From positions 62,001 through 126,000 of the forward strand of contig NZ_JAGGRL010000010.1 in assembly GCF_018612915.1 (NCBI RefSeq): 64,000 nt of DNA. Reading direction: 5' to 3'. This DNA comes from Stenotrophomonas sp. ISL-67. Lineage in GTDB: Bacteria; Pseudomonadota; Gammaproteobacteria; Xanthomonadales; Xanthomonadaceae. A model generated the notes under the pieces. That model saw only the letters and a program-made list of their open reading frames with translations. It searched no databases and was not told the origin of the DNA. Made by a program: the position numbers and the translations under genes. Shown piece after piece: positions 1 to 9,366 of the stretch (positions are counted from its first letter, which is position 1; every line of letters begins with the position of its first letter).

Positions 1-370
1 CGTCACGTTCGGTTTGAAGGAACACTTCGCGCGCGCCATGGCCCTGCGCGATCTCCATCAACGCCGCGATCAGCCCGCTGGCCAGCTCCTTGCCGCGGTG
101 CGCGGGGCACACGTACACGCCACCCAGCCAGTGCAGCCGTTCCGGACGTTCGGTGCGTTCATGGAATTTCAGTTGTGCGGCGGCAATGGGCTGATCGTTG
201 TGCATGGCCATCAACAGCACGGGCAGCTCGTTGTCGTGCAGGAACACCTCCAACCGCTGTTGTTCGTCTTCCAGCGTCGCGCCCGGCATGTGGCAGCCCC
301 AGGTGTCGAAGTACCAGCCGGCAATAACGGGCAACAGGTGGGGGGCCTGGCTGAGTGTAAGAAACGGCAT
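1..370 (-). CDS. GNAT-family N-acetyltransferase (partial, C-terminus outside window)
   Basis: The first 123 codons of a minus-strand gene run off the left edge; the start is the ATG whose complement is at 368-370. The translation reads as a GNAT acetyltransferase: an early amphipathic region, a central beta strand (QPIAAAQLKFHER), and the acetyl-CoA binding segment GGVYVCPAHRGKELASGL, which matches the family's R/Q-x-x-G-x-G/A pyrophosphate loop and following helix. These enzymes move an acetyl group from acetyl-CoA to an amine. The substrate cannot be told from this fragment. No operon partner is visible; the next gene is on the other strand. Confidence 0.75.
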   Translation of the reverse strand, partial: MPFLTLSQAPHLLPVIAGWYFDTWGCHMPGATLEDEQQRLEVFLHDNELPVLLMAMHNDQPIAAAQLKFHERTERPERLHWLGGVYVCPAHRGKELASGLIAALMEIAQGHGAREVFLQTERD

Positions 371-677
371 CGGGTATTCCCTGTACGGCGCGACGGTACG
401 TCTCAAGGCAACGCACCCGTTATACCACCCGGGTAACGGGCCTCTGCCGTGACGCGTTGCAGCTTTCCGCAACCGCGCGCAGACTTCAAACACAGACCAC
501 GATCTCTCTCACGATGCCTTCACCTGCCTTCAACCTTCGACGCTATGGACACTCATCGGACGTGGACCACCACCCATGGAAGTGGCCTGCACGCCTTGTT
601 CCGCCATGCCTTCGGACTCAGCCCGCAGGTCGCGCCTACACTGCGCCGTGTTTCCATTGCCGGGCATGTAGTCGCTG
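371..677. other. Intergenic region with no gene seen
   Basis: The divergent region between the GNAT gene and the transporter is 307 bases. The open frames here continue into the transporter in other frames and have no convincing start, family resemblance or ribosome binding site. No strong palindrome or terminator was seen. Promoters for both flanking genes must lie here but I cannot place them. Confidence 0.5.
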
Positions 678-1625
678 ATGAATCGTTCGATGGGCGTGGG
701 TATCGCCAATGGCGTCGCCGCCGGGGCGCTGTGGGGCGTGGTGTTCCTGGCTCCGGCCGTGCTGAGCCGTTTCAGCGCCGTGCAGCTGTCGGCCGGGCGC
801 TACCTGGTCTATGGGCTCATCGCCGTGGTGCTGCTGGCGCCGCGCTGGCGCGAACTGCGCGAGCGGATCGGCATGGCCGAATGGCGGGGGCTGCTGTGGC
901 TCAGCCTGGCCGGCAACCTGGTGTATTTCGTGCTGCTGGCCCACGCGGTGCAGTGGGCGGGCGGCGCGGCGGCGTCGCTGATCGTCGGGCTGATTCCGGT
1001 CGTGGTGACGGTGGCCGGCGTGCGCGAAGAAGGCGCGGTGCCGCTGCGCCAGCTCGCGCCGGCGTTGGCCCTCTGCCTGCTCGGGGTAGCGCTGGTCGGG
1101 CATGAGGCGCTGCAGTCCGAGCATGCGCAGGGCTCGGCCAATCAACGGCTGCTGGGCCTGCTGTGCGCGTTCGGTGCGCTGTTCTCGTGGGCGCTGTACT
1201 CGATCGGCAACAGCCGCTGGCTGGCGCGGCGGCCGGACCTTTCCGGGCACGATTGGTCGCTGCTGACCGGCGTGGCTACCGGTGCGCTGGCGCTGCTGCT
1301 GGTGCCCAGCGCGTTCGTGGTCTCCGGCCCCTCGCATGCCGTGGTCGACTGGATGTGGTTCTGGGTCATCAGTGCGGGCGTGGCGGTGGTGGCATCGGTG
1401 CTCGGTAACGCCTGCTGGAACCGGGCCAGCCGCAACCTGCCGCTGACCCTGACCGGGCAGATGATCGTGTTCGAGACACTGTTCGCATTGCTGTACGGAT
1501 TCGGCTGGCAGCGCCGCTGGCCGACCCTGATGGAATCGCTGGCGATCGTCTGCCTGGTGTCCGGCGTGCTGTTGTGCGCGCATGCGCACCGCCCCCCGAG
1601 GGCGGTGGCCGAGCACGCGGGCTGA
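678..1625 (+). CDS. DMT-superfamily (EamA) transporter
   Basis: A 315-residue, very hydrophobic protein with about ten predicted membrane helices in two repeated EamA halves (roughly residues 8-140 and 155-305), the usual layout and length of drug/metabolite transporters. The first helix carries the typical AGALWGVVFLAP stretch, and each half ends in small-residue-rich helices (for example GGAAASLIVGLIPVVVTVAGV). Such inner-membrane carriers export amino acids, nucleosides or drugs; the substrate is unknown. The start at 678 has only a weak ribosome binding site and the in-frame ATG at 690 is an alternative. It stands alone just upstream of the threonine operon, which makes a threonine/homoserine exporter role tempting but unproven. 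Confidence 0.8.
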   Translation: MNRSMGVGIANGVAAGALWGVVFLAPAVLSRFSAVQLSAGRYLVYGLIAVVLLAPRWRELRERIGMAEWRGLLWLSLAGNLVYFVLLAHAVQWAGGAAASLIVGLIPVVVTVAGVREEGAVPLRQLAPALALCLLGVALVGHEALQSEHAQGSANQRLLGLLCAFGALFSWALYSIGNSRWLARRPDLSGHDWSLLTGVATGALALLLVPSAFVVSGPSHAVVDWMWFWVISAGVAVVASVLGNACWNRASRNLPLTLTGQMIVFETLFALLYGFGWQRRWPTLMESLAIVCLVSGVLLCAHAHRPPRAVAEHAG

Positions 1626-1715
1626 TTGCGTTGCATGGCGAGGATGGTCACATTCGCAACTTGTTTGCCGACGATGCCTGCCGATTGCTGCGTTCGGGTT
1701 TTTGCGCTGCAACAC

Positions 1716-1742
1716 TTGACAAGCAGCATGCCGGCGTAGTTT
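1716..1742 (+). promoter_or_regulatory. Candidate promoter of the thr leader and operon
   Basis: TTGACA at 1716-1721 is a perfect sigma-70 -35 hexamer; TAGTTT at 1737-1742 could be the -10 with a short 15-bp spacer. Transcription would start only a few bases before the thrL ATG at 1752, giving an almost leaderless message. The -35 is clear; the -10 is uncertain. Confidence 0.4.
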
Positions 1743-1751
1743 TCTTGGTTC

Positions 1752-1889
1752 ATGGTCCTTGCCGCCGCCACCGCCCCGTTGCTCACCACCGCCCTCATCG
1801 GCGGCATGTGCAGCGTTGCCCGGGCCCGCGGTACCACCACCATTACTACCGTCACCACTCGCCTGGTGCGGCCCGTCGTCTTCGCGTAA
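1752..1889 (+). CDS. thrL: Threonine operon leader peptide
   Basis: A 45-residue open frame too small for ordinary gene callers. It contains 10 threonines; residues 28-36 read TTTITTVTT, that is 7 Thr, one Ile and one Val in nine codons, the signature of thr attenuator peptides (E. coli ThrL has a similar Thr/Ile run). An in-frame stop just upstream (1737-1739) leaves ATG 1752 as the only nearby start. No clear Shine-Dalgarno is seen. It ends 87 bases before thrA. The role, known for the family, is to sense charged threonyl- and isoleucyl-tRNA: a ribosome stalled on the Thr codons changes folding of the RNA downstream. Short length and lack of homologs to check are the main doubts. Confidence 0.8.
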   Translation: MVLAAATAPLLTTALIGGMCSVARARGTTTITTVTTRLVRPVVFA

Positions 1890-1960
1890 TTTCCGAAAAC
1901 AACGGCCCCGCACCAGATCAGGTTGCGGGGGATCTCCTTCAGCCTGAATGACGCGGGGCC
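1853..1960 (+). promoter_or_regulatory. Threonine-operon attenuator (alternative RNA hairpins)
   Basis: Complementary segments form the classic set. Segment 1 CACCA (1853-1857, inside the Thr codons) pairs with TGGTG (1864-1868). Segment 2 CTGGTGCGG (1863-1871) pairs perfectly with segment 3 CCGCACCAG (1909-1917), the antiterminator. Segment 3 CCCCGCACC (1906-1914) pairs with segment 4 GGTTGCGGGG (1921-1930) across loop AGATCA, the terminator. A further exact 8-bp match, GGCCCCGC (1904-1911) with GCGGGGCC (1953-1960), reaches nearly to thrA. The terminator lacks a strong T-run, so translational or Rho-linked control is possible instead. Confidence 0.65.
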
Positions 1961-1976
1961 TCGAATCGAGGTCAGC

Positions 1977-4499
1977 ATGTCTTCTGTCGCCGCTTCACCC
2001 GATGCCGCCGCATCGCCTGCATCCTCCTCGCCGCTGCGTGCGGCAACCTCGACGGTCGTGCACAAGTTCGGCGGCACTTCCGTGGCCGACGCTGACCGCT
2101 ACCGCCATGTGGCCCAGTTGCTGCTGGCCCGCGACGAGGCGGTGCAGGTCACGGTGGTGTCAGCCATGAAGGGCGTGACCGACGCGCTGATCGCCGTGGC
2201 CGGTGCCGCTGCCGACAACGCCCCGCAGTGGCGCGACGACTGGCACGCGCTGCGCGCGCGCCATCGCGGTGCTGCGGTGGCCCTGTTGGGCGAGCACGCG
2301 GGCGATACGCTGGAATGGCTGGATGCGCGTTTCGATCACCTGGCTGAAGTCCTGGGTGCCTTGGCGGTGATCGGCGAACTGCCGGGTGAGGTGCTCGACC
2401 GCGTGCAGGGGCTGGGGGAGGTGTATTCCGCGCAGCTGCTGGGCCTCTACCTGCGCAGCATCGGCGAAGACTGTGCGGTCCTGGATGCGCGCGAGGTGTT
2501 GGTGGTGGACCGTGGCGAGCTGGGCGTGGACGTGGACTGGGTGCAGAGCGCGCAGCGCCTGGCGGTGTGGCGGGAAGCGCATGCGGCTGCGCGCGTGGTG
2601 GCCACCGGATTCGTCGCGCGCGATCGCCGCGACCGGGTGACCACGCTGGGACGCAACGGCAGCGACTATTCCGGTGCGATTTTCGCAGCGCTGTTCAACG
2701 CCGACGAACTGCACATCTGGACCGACGTGGACGGGGTGCTCTCGGCCGATCCGCGGGTGGTGCCAGAAGCCGTGCAGCTGGAAGCGCTCAGCTACGACGA
2801 AGCCTGCGAACTGGCGTATTTCGGTGCCAAAGTGGTGCACCCGCAGACGATGTCGCCGGCCATCGAACGCGGCCTGCCGATCATCATCCGCAACACCTTC
2901 CACCCCGATCACCCCGGTACCCGGATCACCGCCGAACGCACCGCGTCCGGCCCGATCAAGGGCCTGACCCTGAGCGCGGAACTGGCGCTGCTCAACCTGG
3001 AGGGCACCGGCCTGATCGGCGTACCGGGCACCGCAGAGCGCGTGTTCGCCGCGCTGCGCAACGCGCACGTGTCGGTCGTGATGATCTCGCAGGGGTCGTC
3101 GGAACATTCGATCTGCTGCGTGGTGCGCCAGGCCGAAGCGCAACGTGCGCGCGATGCCCTGCTGCAGGCGTTCGCGCACGAACTCGGCCTGGGCCAGGTG
3201 CAGCGCGTGCAGCTCACCGACAACGTCAGCGTACTGGCGGCGGTGGGTGATGGCATGGCTGGCCAACCGGGCGTGGCCGCTCGCCTGTTCGAATCACTGG
3301 GGCGCGCGCAGGTCAACATCCTGGCCATCGCGCAGGGCTCTTCCGAACGCAACATCTCGGTGGCGGTGGACAGCCGTCACGCAACCAAGGCCCTGCGTGC
3401 GGCGCACGCCGGGTTCTGGCTGTCGCCGCAGACCTTCTCGGTGGGTGTGATCGGCCCGGGCAATGTCGGCGCTGCGCTGCTGGACCAGTTGCTGGCCGCG
3501 CAGCCGACGCTGCTGACGCGGGCCAACGTGGACCTGCGGGTGCGCGCGGTGGCCTCGCGCAACCGCATGCATCTGGATGCACGAGGCGTGCAGGGCGACT
3601 GGCGCGCTGCACTTGCCGGGCAGGCGCAGGCGACCGACCTGGAGCAGTTCACCGAGCACCTTCTGTCGGCGCATCTTCCGCATGCATTGATCATCGATTG
3701 CAGCGGCAGCGCCGAGGTGGCCGACCGCTATGCCGGCTGGCTGCAGGCCGGCATCCACGTAGTCACGCCCAACAAGCAGGCCGGTGCCGGCCCGCTGCCG
3801 CGCTACCACGCCATCCGCGAGGCGGCGGCCGCCACCGGCGCGCGGTTCCGCTACGAGGCGACCGTGGGTGCAGGACTGCCGGTGATCACCACGCTGCGCG
3901 ACCTGGTCGATACCGGCGATGAAGTGCTGGCCGTCGATGGCATCTTCTCCGGCACGCTGGCCTGGCTGTTCAACACGTACGACGGCCAGGTGCCGTTCTC
4001 CGAGCTGGTCGCCCAGGCGCGCGGCATGGGCTACACCGAACCGGACCCACGCGACGATCTTTCCGGCGTGGATGTCGCGCGCAAACTGGTCATCCTGGCG
4101 CGCGAAGCCGGCCGCGAGCTCAGCCTGGAACAGGTCAGCGTGGAAAGCCTGGTGCCCGAGGCACTGCGCCAGGCCAGCGTGGACGACTTCATGGGCGGGC
4201 TGGCATCGGTCGATGGCGAGTTTGCCGAACGGCTGCAGCAGGCCCGGGCGCGGGGCGCAGTGCTGCGTTACGTGGCGCGGTTGTCCGCTGATGCGGCGCA
4301 GGTCGGCCTGGTGGAGCTGCCGGCCGATCATGCGTTCGCCAACCTGCGCCTGACCGACAACGTGGTGCAGTTCACCACGCGCCGCTATTGCGACAACCCG
4401 CTGGTGGTGCAGGGTCCGGGGGCGGGTCCGGAAGTGACTGCCGCGGGCGTGTTCGCCGATGTCCTGCGGGTGGCTGCCGGCGAAGGAGCGCGTCTGTGA
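1977..4499 (+). CDS. thrA: Bifunctional aspartate kinase / homoserine dehydrogenase
   Basis: This 840-residue enzyme catalyses the first and third steps from aspartate to threonine. The kinase domain opens with KFGGTS (residues 30-35) and is followed by two ACT-type regulatory segments ([17 protein letters not shown] and [19 protein letters not shown]). The homoserine dehydrogenase begins at the NAD(P)-binding GxGxxG stretch [10 protein letters not shown] (489-498) and contains the conserved [11 protein letters not shown] and [18 protein letters not shown] stretches. Length matches the fused ThrA/MetL class. ATG 1977 is chosen because AGG lies a few bases before it; an upstream in-frame start at 1923 would lie inside the attenuator. 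The first 25 residues are Ala/Ser/Pro-rich. It is the first structural gene of thrABC, with threonine feedback expected through the ACT region. Confidence 0.95.
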   Translation: MSSVAASPDAAASPASSSPLRAATSTVVHKFGGTSVADADRYRHVAQLLLARDEAVQVTVVSAMKGVTDALIAVAGAAADNAPQWRDDWHALRARHRGAAVALLGEHAGDTLEWLDARFDHLAEVLGALAVIGELPGEVLDRVQGLGEVYSAQLLGLYLRSIGEDCAVLDAREVLVVDRGELGVDVDWVQSAQRLAVWREAHAAARVVATGFVARDRRDRVTTLGRNGSDYSGAIFAALFNADELHIWTDVDGVLSADPRVVPEAVQLEALSYDEACELAYFGAKVVHPQTMSPAIERGLPIIIRNTFHPDHPGTRITAERTASGPIKGLTLSAELALLNLEGTGLIGVPGTAERVFAALRNAHVSVVMISQGSSEHSICCVVRQAEAQRARDALLQAFAHELGLGQVQRVQLTDNVSVLAAVGDGMAGQPGVAARLFESLGRAQVNILAIAQGSSERNISVAVDSRHATKALRAAHAGFWLSPQTFSVGVIGPGNVGAALLDQLLAAQPTLLTRANVDLRVRAVASRNRMHLDARGVQGDWRAALAGQAQATDLEQFTEHLLSAHLPHALIIDCSGSAEVADRYAGWLQAGIHVVTPNKQAGAGPLPRYHAIREAAAATGARFRYEATVGAGLPVITTLRDLVDTGDEVLAVDGIFSGTLAWLFNTYDGQVPFSELVAQARGMGYTEPDPRDDLSGVDVARKLVILAREAGRELSLEQVSVESLVPEALRQASVDDFMGGLASVDGEFAERLQQARARGAVLRYVARLSADAAQVGLVELPADHAFANLRLTDNVVQFTTRRYCDNPLVVQGPGAGPEVTAAGVFADVLRVAAGEGARL

Positions 4500-5431
4500 G
4501 CATGGCGGGCGAAGTACGGGAAGCGCGTGCGTTTTCACCGGCATCGGTGGGCAATGTCGCGGTGGGATTCGACATTCTTGGCCATGTCATTGCGGGCGTC
4601 GGTGATACCGTGACCGTGCGCCGCACCGAGGCGCCGGGTGTGCGGATCATCGCCATCCGCGGCACCGTCGTCGACCTGCCGCTGGCGGCCGCCGAGAACA
4701 CCGCAGGCGCCGCGTTGCTGGCGATGATCGACGTGCTGGCGTTGCCGTTCGGGTTCGAACTGGAAATCGACAAGGGCATCGCACTGGGCTCGGGCATGGG
4801 CGGTTCGGCGGCCTCGTGCGTGGCCGCGCTGGTGGCGGCCAATGCGCTGCTGGACACGCCCCTGCCGCGCGAGGCGCTGTATCCGTTCGCGTTGACCGGT
4901 GAAGCCGTCGCCAGTGGCGGCCGGCACGGCGACAACCTGGGGCCGATGCTGCTGGGCGGACTGGTGCTCAGCACGATGGATCGGCTGGTGAGCATCCCGG
5001 TGCCGGCGGGCTGGTACAGCCTGCTGGTGCATCCGGACGCGGTGCTGGAAACGCGCCGCGCACGCGCGGCGCTGCAGGGCAGCTACACCCTGCCGGAATT
5101 CGTCACGCAAAGCGCGAATCTGGCGCTGGTGCTGAGCGGCTGCTTCCGCAGTGATGCCGGGCTGGTGCGCGCCGGCCTGCGCGACGTGCTGGTGGAACCG
5201 CGCCGTGCCGGCCTCATCGAGGGGTTCGCCGCCGCCCGCGACGCCGCGCTGGCCGCAGGTGCACTGGGCGCCAGCATCTCCGGGGCCGGTCCCAGCGTGT
5301 TCGCGTGGTTTGACAGCCAGGCGGCGGCACAGGCCGCACAGCGCGCCGTGCAGGCAGCCTTTGCCGAGGCGGGCTTCGACAGCCAGGGCTGGGTATCACT
5401 GTTGAACGCGCCGGGGGCGCAGCTGCTGTGA
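4496..5431 (+). CDS. thrB: Homoserine kinase
   Basis: A 311-residue GHMP-family kinase that phosphorylates homoserine to O-phosphohomoserine, the substrate of ThrC. The N-terminal [17 protein letters not shown] and the ATP-binding loop [10 protein letters not shown] (residues 98-107) are typical, as is the C-terminal [16 protein letters not shown] prefer GTG 4496: it overlaps the thrA stop (GTGA) and has GGAG seven bases upstream, whereas ATG 4502 sits 13 bases from that site. The overlap implies translational coupling to thrA. Confidence 0.93.
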   Translation: MSMAGEVREARAFSPASVGNVAVGFDILGHVIAGVGDTVTVRRTEAPGVRIIAIRGTVVDLPLAAAENTAGAALLAMIDVLALPFGFELEIDKGIALGSGMGGSAASCVAALVAANALLDTPLPREALYPFALTGEAVASGGRHGDNLGPMLLGGLVLSTMDRLVSIPVPAGWYSLLVHPDAVLETRRARAALQGSYTLPEFVTQSANLALVLSGCFRSDAGLVRAGLRDVLVEPRRAGLIEGFAAARDAALAAGALGASISGAGPSVFAWFDSQAAAQAAQRAVQAAFAEAGFDSQGWVSLLNAPGAQLL

Positions 5432-5463
5432 GCGCGGTTTCTTCTCTTCTGCCAGGATCTGCC

Positions 5464-6753
5464 ATGCATTTCGTTTCGACCCGCCATGCCGCACCGGCTG
5501 CAACCCTCAGTGCCGCCATCGCCGCCGGCCTGGCCCCCGATGGCGGGCTGTATGTTCCGCAGCAGCGACCGCAGCTGCGGCGCTGGCAGGCGCAGGGCAC
5601 CCTGGCGCGCAACGCCGAAGCGGTGCTTGCACCGTTCGTCGCCGGCGACGCGCTCGCCCCGCACCTGGCCGCATTGTGCGAGGAAGCGTTCAACTTCCCC
5701 GCGCCGCTGCGTGCGCTCGCCACCCCCGGCGACCACGTGCTTGAGCTGTTCCATGGGCCCACCGCAGCGTTCAAGGATTTCGGGGCGCGCTTCCTGGCCG
5801 CCAGTCTCGCCCGGCTCCCGCGTGATCGTGCCCGGCCGTTGACGATCGTGGTGGCCACCTCGGGCGATACCGGCGCGGCCGTCGCCGCGGCCTTCCATCG
5901 CCAGCCTGGCATCCGCGTGGTGGTGCTGTATCCGGATGGTCGCGTGTCGCCGCGCCAGGCGCACCAGCTGGGATGCTTTGGCGACAACATCCATGCGCTG
6001 CGCGTGGCCGGTTCGTTCGATGACTGCCAGGCGATGGTGAAGCAGGCGCTGGGCGACCGCGAGTTGCAGGCGCAGGTGCCGTTGAGTTCGGCCAACAGCA
6101 TCAGCCTGGGGCGCTGGCTGCCGCAGATGAGCTATTACGCCGATGCTGCGCTGACCCATCATGAGGCGACGGGTGAGGTACTGAACCTGGTGGTGCCCAC
6201 CGGCAACCTGGGCAACGCGATGGCAGCGGTGCTCGCGCGTGCGATGGGCCTGCCACTGGGGCAGGTCGCCTTGGCCACCAATGCCAATGACGTGCTGCCG
6301 CGCTTCTTCCACGGCGGTGCGTACCGGCCGCAGCACAGCGTGGCGACACTGGCCAACGCGATGGACGTGGGTGCGCCCAGTAATTTCGAGCGGCTGCGCT
6401 GGCTGTATTCGGAGGACGACGATGCGCTGCGCACGTCGTTCCGCGTCGAAGCAGTGGAGGATGCGGTGATCCGGGAACTGATCGCGCGACGCCACGCCGC
6501 CGCAGGCGAGGTGTTCTGCCCGCACACCGCCACCGCAGCGAAACTACTCGAACAGCTGCGCGCTGAAGGCGTGCAGGGCGATTGGGCGGTGGCCGCCACC
6601 GCGCACCCGGCCAAATTCGAATCGGTGGTGGAACCGCTGATCGGCCGCCCCATCGAGGTGCCGCCAGCACTGGCGGCGCTGCTGGAACGCCCCCCACATG
6701 CCGAACCGTGCCCGCCGCATTACGCGGCGCTGCGCGAATTCCTGCTTTCCTGA
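5464..6753 (+). CDS. thrC: Threonine synthase
   Basis: This 429-residue PLP enzyme converts O-phosphohomoserine to threonine. It begins with the family's MHFVSTRH, has the PLP-binding lysine K104 in AFKDFG, and carries ATSGDTGAAVAAAF (phosphate/cofactor loop) and NLGNAMAAVLARAMGLP. Length matches E. coli ThrC (428). ATG 5464 has AGGA six bases upstream; a longer frame opening at GTG 5428, overlapping the thrB stop, would add 12 residues that do not look conserved. It is the last gene of thrABC, and no terminator of classical type follows. Confidence 0.95.
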   Translation: MHFVSTRHAAPAATLSAAIAAGLAPDGGLYVPQQRPQLRRWQAQGTLARNAEAVLAPFVAGDALAPHLAALCEEAFNFPAPLRALATPGDHVLELFHGPTAAFKDFGARFLAASLARLPRDRARPLTIVVATSGDTGAAVAAAFHRQPGIRVVVLYPDGRVSPRQAHQLGCFGDNIHALRVAGSFDDCQAMVKQALGDRELQAQVPLSSANSISLGRWLPQMSYYADAALTHHEATGEVLNLVVPTGNLGNAMAAVLARAMGLPLGQVALATNANDVLPRFFHGGAYRPQHSVATLANAMDVGAPSNFERLRWLYSEDDDALRTSFRVEAVEDAVIRELIARRHAAAGEVFCPHTATAAKLLEQLRAEGVQGDWAVAATAHPAKFESVVEPLIGRPIEVPPALAALLERPPHAEPCPPHYAALREFLLS

Positions 6754-6787
6754 TGTATCAAGATCCCAACCCGGGACGTAGAAATTC

Positions 6788-6810
6788 GTAGGGTCGACCC
6801 ATGGTCGACC
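6788..6810 (+). repeat. REP (SMAG-like) element
   Basis: A GTAG head is followed by an exact hairpin, GGTCGACC (6792-6799), loop CAT, GGTCGACC (6803-6810). It lies 35 bases past thrC, in the convergent gap before the FNR-like gene, where it may also help end transcription. Confidence 0.65.
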
Positions 6811-6899
6811 ACCGCGCAACGCGCGGCACAAGCCTCCGAAACCGGATCATTTCCGTTGGCTCATGCCCGACCGGGGTTAAAAACAACCGAAGCCGCCCC

Positions 6900-7649
6900 T
6901 CAGCCCCCGCAGAGCACCTGCAACCCAGCCTCGTCCAGAATCTCAACAGTATTCAGATGGGGCAGGGCGACCAGGCCCTGTTGCCGCAGCTTGGTGAACG
7001 TACGGCTCACCGTTTCCATGGTCAGGCCAAGGTGGTCGGCGATGTCGCTGCGCCCCATCGGCAGGGTCACCCGCAGGCCATTGCCGCCCAGCCGCGCTTC
7101 GCGCGCGGCCAGCCGCAGCAGGAAATCGGCCAGCTTCTCGGCCGGCTGCAGGCGGCCCAGCGCCAGCGCGGCATCGGTCGCCTCGTCCAGCGCCTGGCAG
7201 GCGCGCTGCAGCAGCTTGCGCTCCAGGTGCGGGTAGCGCGCGCGCAGGTCCTTCATCGGGGCCAGACCCACGCGGCAGACGCGGCTGTCGGCGATGGCCT
7301 CGATGTCATGGCGGTGGTGGTCGCTGCCGGTCAGGCCGAGATAATCGCCGGGCAGCACGAACCCGCTGATCTGGCGGCGTCCGTCGGCCAGGGTGCGGAC
7401 CAGCCGCAAGGCGCCCGAGGTCAAGGTATAGACATGTTGGCGCGCCTCGCCGGCGCGGGCCAGGGTGGCCCCCAGCAGCAGCGGCTGCGACACCGTGACC
7501 CGTTCCAGCGCCTGGACTTCGTCGGGCGACAGTGCCGAACACACGGCCAGGTGCCGTACCGAGCAGTGCAGGCAGTCGCGCAGCGGCGGGTAGCCCGGTG
7601 CGGGATCGTCTACAGCGGCAACGGCGGTTCCGGAGTGGGGCCGGGTCAT
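6900..7649 (-). CDS. FNR-like Crp/Fnr-family transcription regulator
   Basis: A 249-residue regulator with a cyclic-nucleotide-type beta-barrel domain and a C-terminal helix-turn-helix. An N-terminal cysteine cluster, C26-x2-C29-x7-C37, plus C125 in DSRVCRVG matches the four ligands of the oxygen-sensing [4Fe-4S] cluster in FNR/ANR, although FNR spaces the second and third by five residues, not seven. The recognition helix reads TMETVSRTF, keeping the E-x-x-S-R that contacts TTGAT half-sites in FNR. Likely role: oxygen-responsive control. The in-frame ATG at 7688 would add 13 residues; neither start has a clear ribosome site. It is divergent from hisS. Confidence 0.85.
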   Translation of the reverse strand: MTRPHSGTAVAAVDDPAPGYPPLRDCLHCSVRHLAVCSALSPDEVQALERVTVSQPLLLGATLARAGEARQHVYTLTSGALRLVRTLADGRRQISGFVLPGDYLGLTGSDHHRHDIEAIADSRVCRVGLAPMKDLRARYPHLERKLLQRACQALDEATDAALALGRLQPAEKLADFLLRLAAREARLGGNGLRVTLPMGRSDIADHLGLTMETVSRTFTKLRQQGLVALPHLNTVEILDEAGLQVLCGG

Positions 7650-7691
7650 GTCAAACCAGGAAACGGGGGCCTGCCTATGATACGTCATGCG

Positions 7692-7718
7692 CCGGTTGAC
7701 CCGGTTGACCCGGTTCGA
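7692..7718. repeat. Three phased 9-bp repeats in the divergent promoter region
   Basis: CCGGTTGAC is present twice back to back (7692-7700, 7701-7709), followed by CCGGTTCGA (7710-7718). They lie just upstream of the FNR-like gene and 36 bases before the hisS -10-like TAGAAT (7754-7759). They could be protein-binding half-sites; the regulator is unknown. Confidence 0.5.
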
Positions 7719-7802
7719 GAGGGTCGATGGCGGCCGCGCGGCCTGGCTGCGGCTAGAATATGCAGCTCGCTCTTCCCACGTTCCCCCGCAGGAGTCCCGC
7801 AA

Positions 7803-9200
7803 GTGATCAAGCCCCGTACGCCGCCCGGCATCATGGAATTGCTGCCGCGCGAGCAGATCGCGTTCCAGCGCATGCTGGACGTCATCCGCCGCAATTACGA
7901 GCGGTTCGGGTTCCTGCCGGTGGAAACCCCGGTGTTCGAGCTGTCGGATGTGCTGCTGACCAAGTCCGGTGGCGAGACCGAGCGCCAGGTATATTTCGTG
8001 CAGTCCACCGGCGCGCTGGCCAATGCCGCCGAGGCCGGCGACAAGGGCCTGCCGGAGCTGGCCCTGCGTTTCGACCTGACCGTGCCGCTGGCGCGTTACG
8101 TAGCCGAGCACGAGCACGACCTGACCTTCCCGTTCCGTCGTTACCAGATGCAGCGCGTGTACCGTGGCGAGCGCGCCCAGCGTGGCCGTTTCCGCGAGTT
8201 CTACCAGTGCGATATCGACGTGATCGGCAAGGACAGCCTGAGCACCCGTTATGACGCCGAAGTGCTGGCGGTCATCCACGCGGTGTTCGCCGAGCTGCGC
8301 ATCGGTGATTTCTCGGTGCAGTTGAACAACCGCAAGCTGATGCGCGGCTTCTTCGAAAGCCTGGGCGTGGCCGACGGCGAGCGCCAGATGGCGGTGCTGC
8401 GCGAAGTCGACAAGCTCGACAAGCGCGGCCCGGATTACGTGCGCGAGACGTTGACCGGTGAAGGCTTCGCGATTCCGGCCGAGCAGGTGGACCGGATCCT
8501 GGCGTTCGTGGCGGTGCGCTCGAGCAACCATGCCGATGCGCTGGCCCAGCTGGATGCACTGGTTACCGATGGCGGCGCCAGCGAGACGCTGAAGTTGGGT
8601 GTGGCTGAGCTGCGCGAGGTGCTGCAGCTGGTCAAGGCGCTGGGCGTGCCGGAAACGGCGTACTGCCTGAACTTCTCGATTGCACGCGGCCTGGATTACT
8701 ACACCGGCACGGTGTACGAGACCACGCTGACCGACCACCCGCAGATCGGTTCTATCTGTTCGGGCGGCCGTTACGAAGACCTGGCCAGCCACTACAGCAA
8801 GTCCAAGCTGCCGGGCGTGGGCATCTCCATCGGCCTCACGCGCCTGTTCTGGCAGCTGCGCGAAGCCGGGCTGATCGCCGGCATCGACGACAGCAGCGTG
8901 CATGCACTGGTGGCGTTGATGGACGACAGCGGCCTGGCAGATTCGCTGGATATCGCCCGTCGCCTGCGCGTGGGTGGCATCAATGCGGAAGTGCAGATGG
9001 AGCCGAAGAAGATCGGCAAGCAGTTCCAGTACGCGGCCAAGGCAGGCATCCGTTTCGTGGTGCTGGCCGGTGAGGACGAGCTGGCGCGTGGCGTGGTGGC
9101 GGTGAAGGACCTGCTGCGCGAGCAGCAGTTCGAAGTCGCCCGCGATGAGCTGGCCAGCGCCCTGCAGGTAGAGCTGGAGCAGGCCCGCGCCATGGCGTAA
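7803..9200 (+). CDS. hisS: Histidyl-tRNA synthetase
   Basis: A 465-residue class II synthetase that charges tRNA-His. It starts at GTG 7803, with AGGAG (7790-7794) eight bases upstream. Visible landmarks are [15 protein letters not shown] (motif 2 strand), [16 protein letters not shown] (about 127-142), the histidine-binding [16 protein letters not shown], and [28 protein letters not shown] (motif 3 region). The RFDLTVP and REFYQCDID wording resembles archaeal/eukaryotic HisRS more than E. coli HisRS, which reads RPEGT and RQFHQLGCE. It lies upstream of the his operon and is separated from it by a strong terminator. Confidence 0.93.
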   Translation: MIKPRTPPGIMELLPREQIAFQRMLDVIRRNYERFGFLPVETPVFELSDVLLTKSGGETERQVYFVQSTGALANAAEAGDKGLPELALRFDLTVPLARYVAEHEHDLTFPFRRYQMQRVYRGERAQRGRFREFYQCDIDVIGKDSLSTRYDAEVLAVIHAVFAELRIGDFSVQLNNRKLMRGFFESLGVADGERQMAVLREVDKLDKRGPDYVRETLTGEGFAIPAEQVDRILAFVAVRSSNHADALAQLDALVTDGGASETLKLGVAELREVLQLVKALGVPETAYCLNFSIARGLDYYTGTVYETTLTDHPQIGSICSGGRYEDLASHYSKSKLPGVGISIGLTRLFWQLREAGLIAGIDDSSVHALVALMDDSGLADSLDIARRLRVGGINAEVQMEPKKIGKQFQYAAKAGIRFVVLAGEDELARGVVAVKDLLREQQFEVARDELASALQVELEQARAMA

Positions 9201-9223
9201 GGGGTAGGGCCTGTTGAGTCACT

Positions 9224-9256
9224 CGACAACGGCACCTTCGGGTGCCGTTGTCGTTT
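9224..9256 (+). terminator. Intrinsic terminator of hisS
   Basis: A perfect 13-bp stem, CGACAACGGCACC (9224-9236) with GGTGCCGTTGTCG (9241-9253), closes a stable TTCG tetraloop and is followed by TTT. It sits 24 bases after the hisS stop. Confidence 0.9.
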
Positions 9257-9272
9257 CCGTGTCGCAAGACCG

Positions 9273-9294
9273 GTAGCGCCGGCCGCTGGCCGGC
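9273..9294 (+). repeat. REP (SMAG-like) element
   Basis: GTAG is followed by the hairpin GCCGGCC-GCT-GGCCGGC, the canonical sequence of this Stenotrophomonas repeat class. It lies just after the hisS terminator. Confidence 0.75.
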
Positions 9295-9366
9295 CTTGGG
9301 AACGGGTGGTCGTTTGTGATACCTCAACGTCAACGGCGAACAGCCCGCGTCTGATTGCTACGTGCA

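Noticed and set aside
1923-1976. Longer thrA beginning at 1923
   Set aside because: The added start lies in the attenuator stem and has no ribosome site; ATG 1977 has AGG just upstream.
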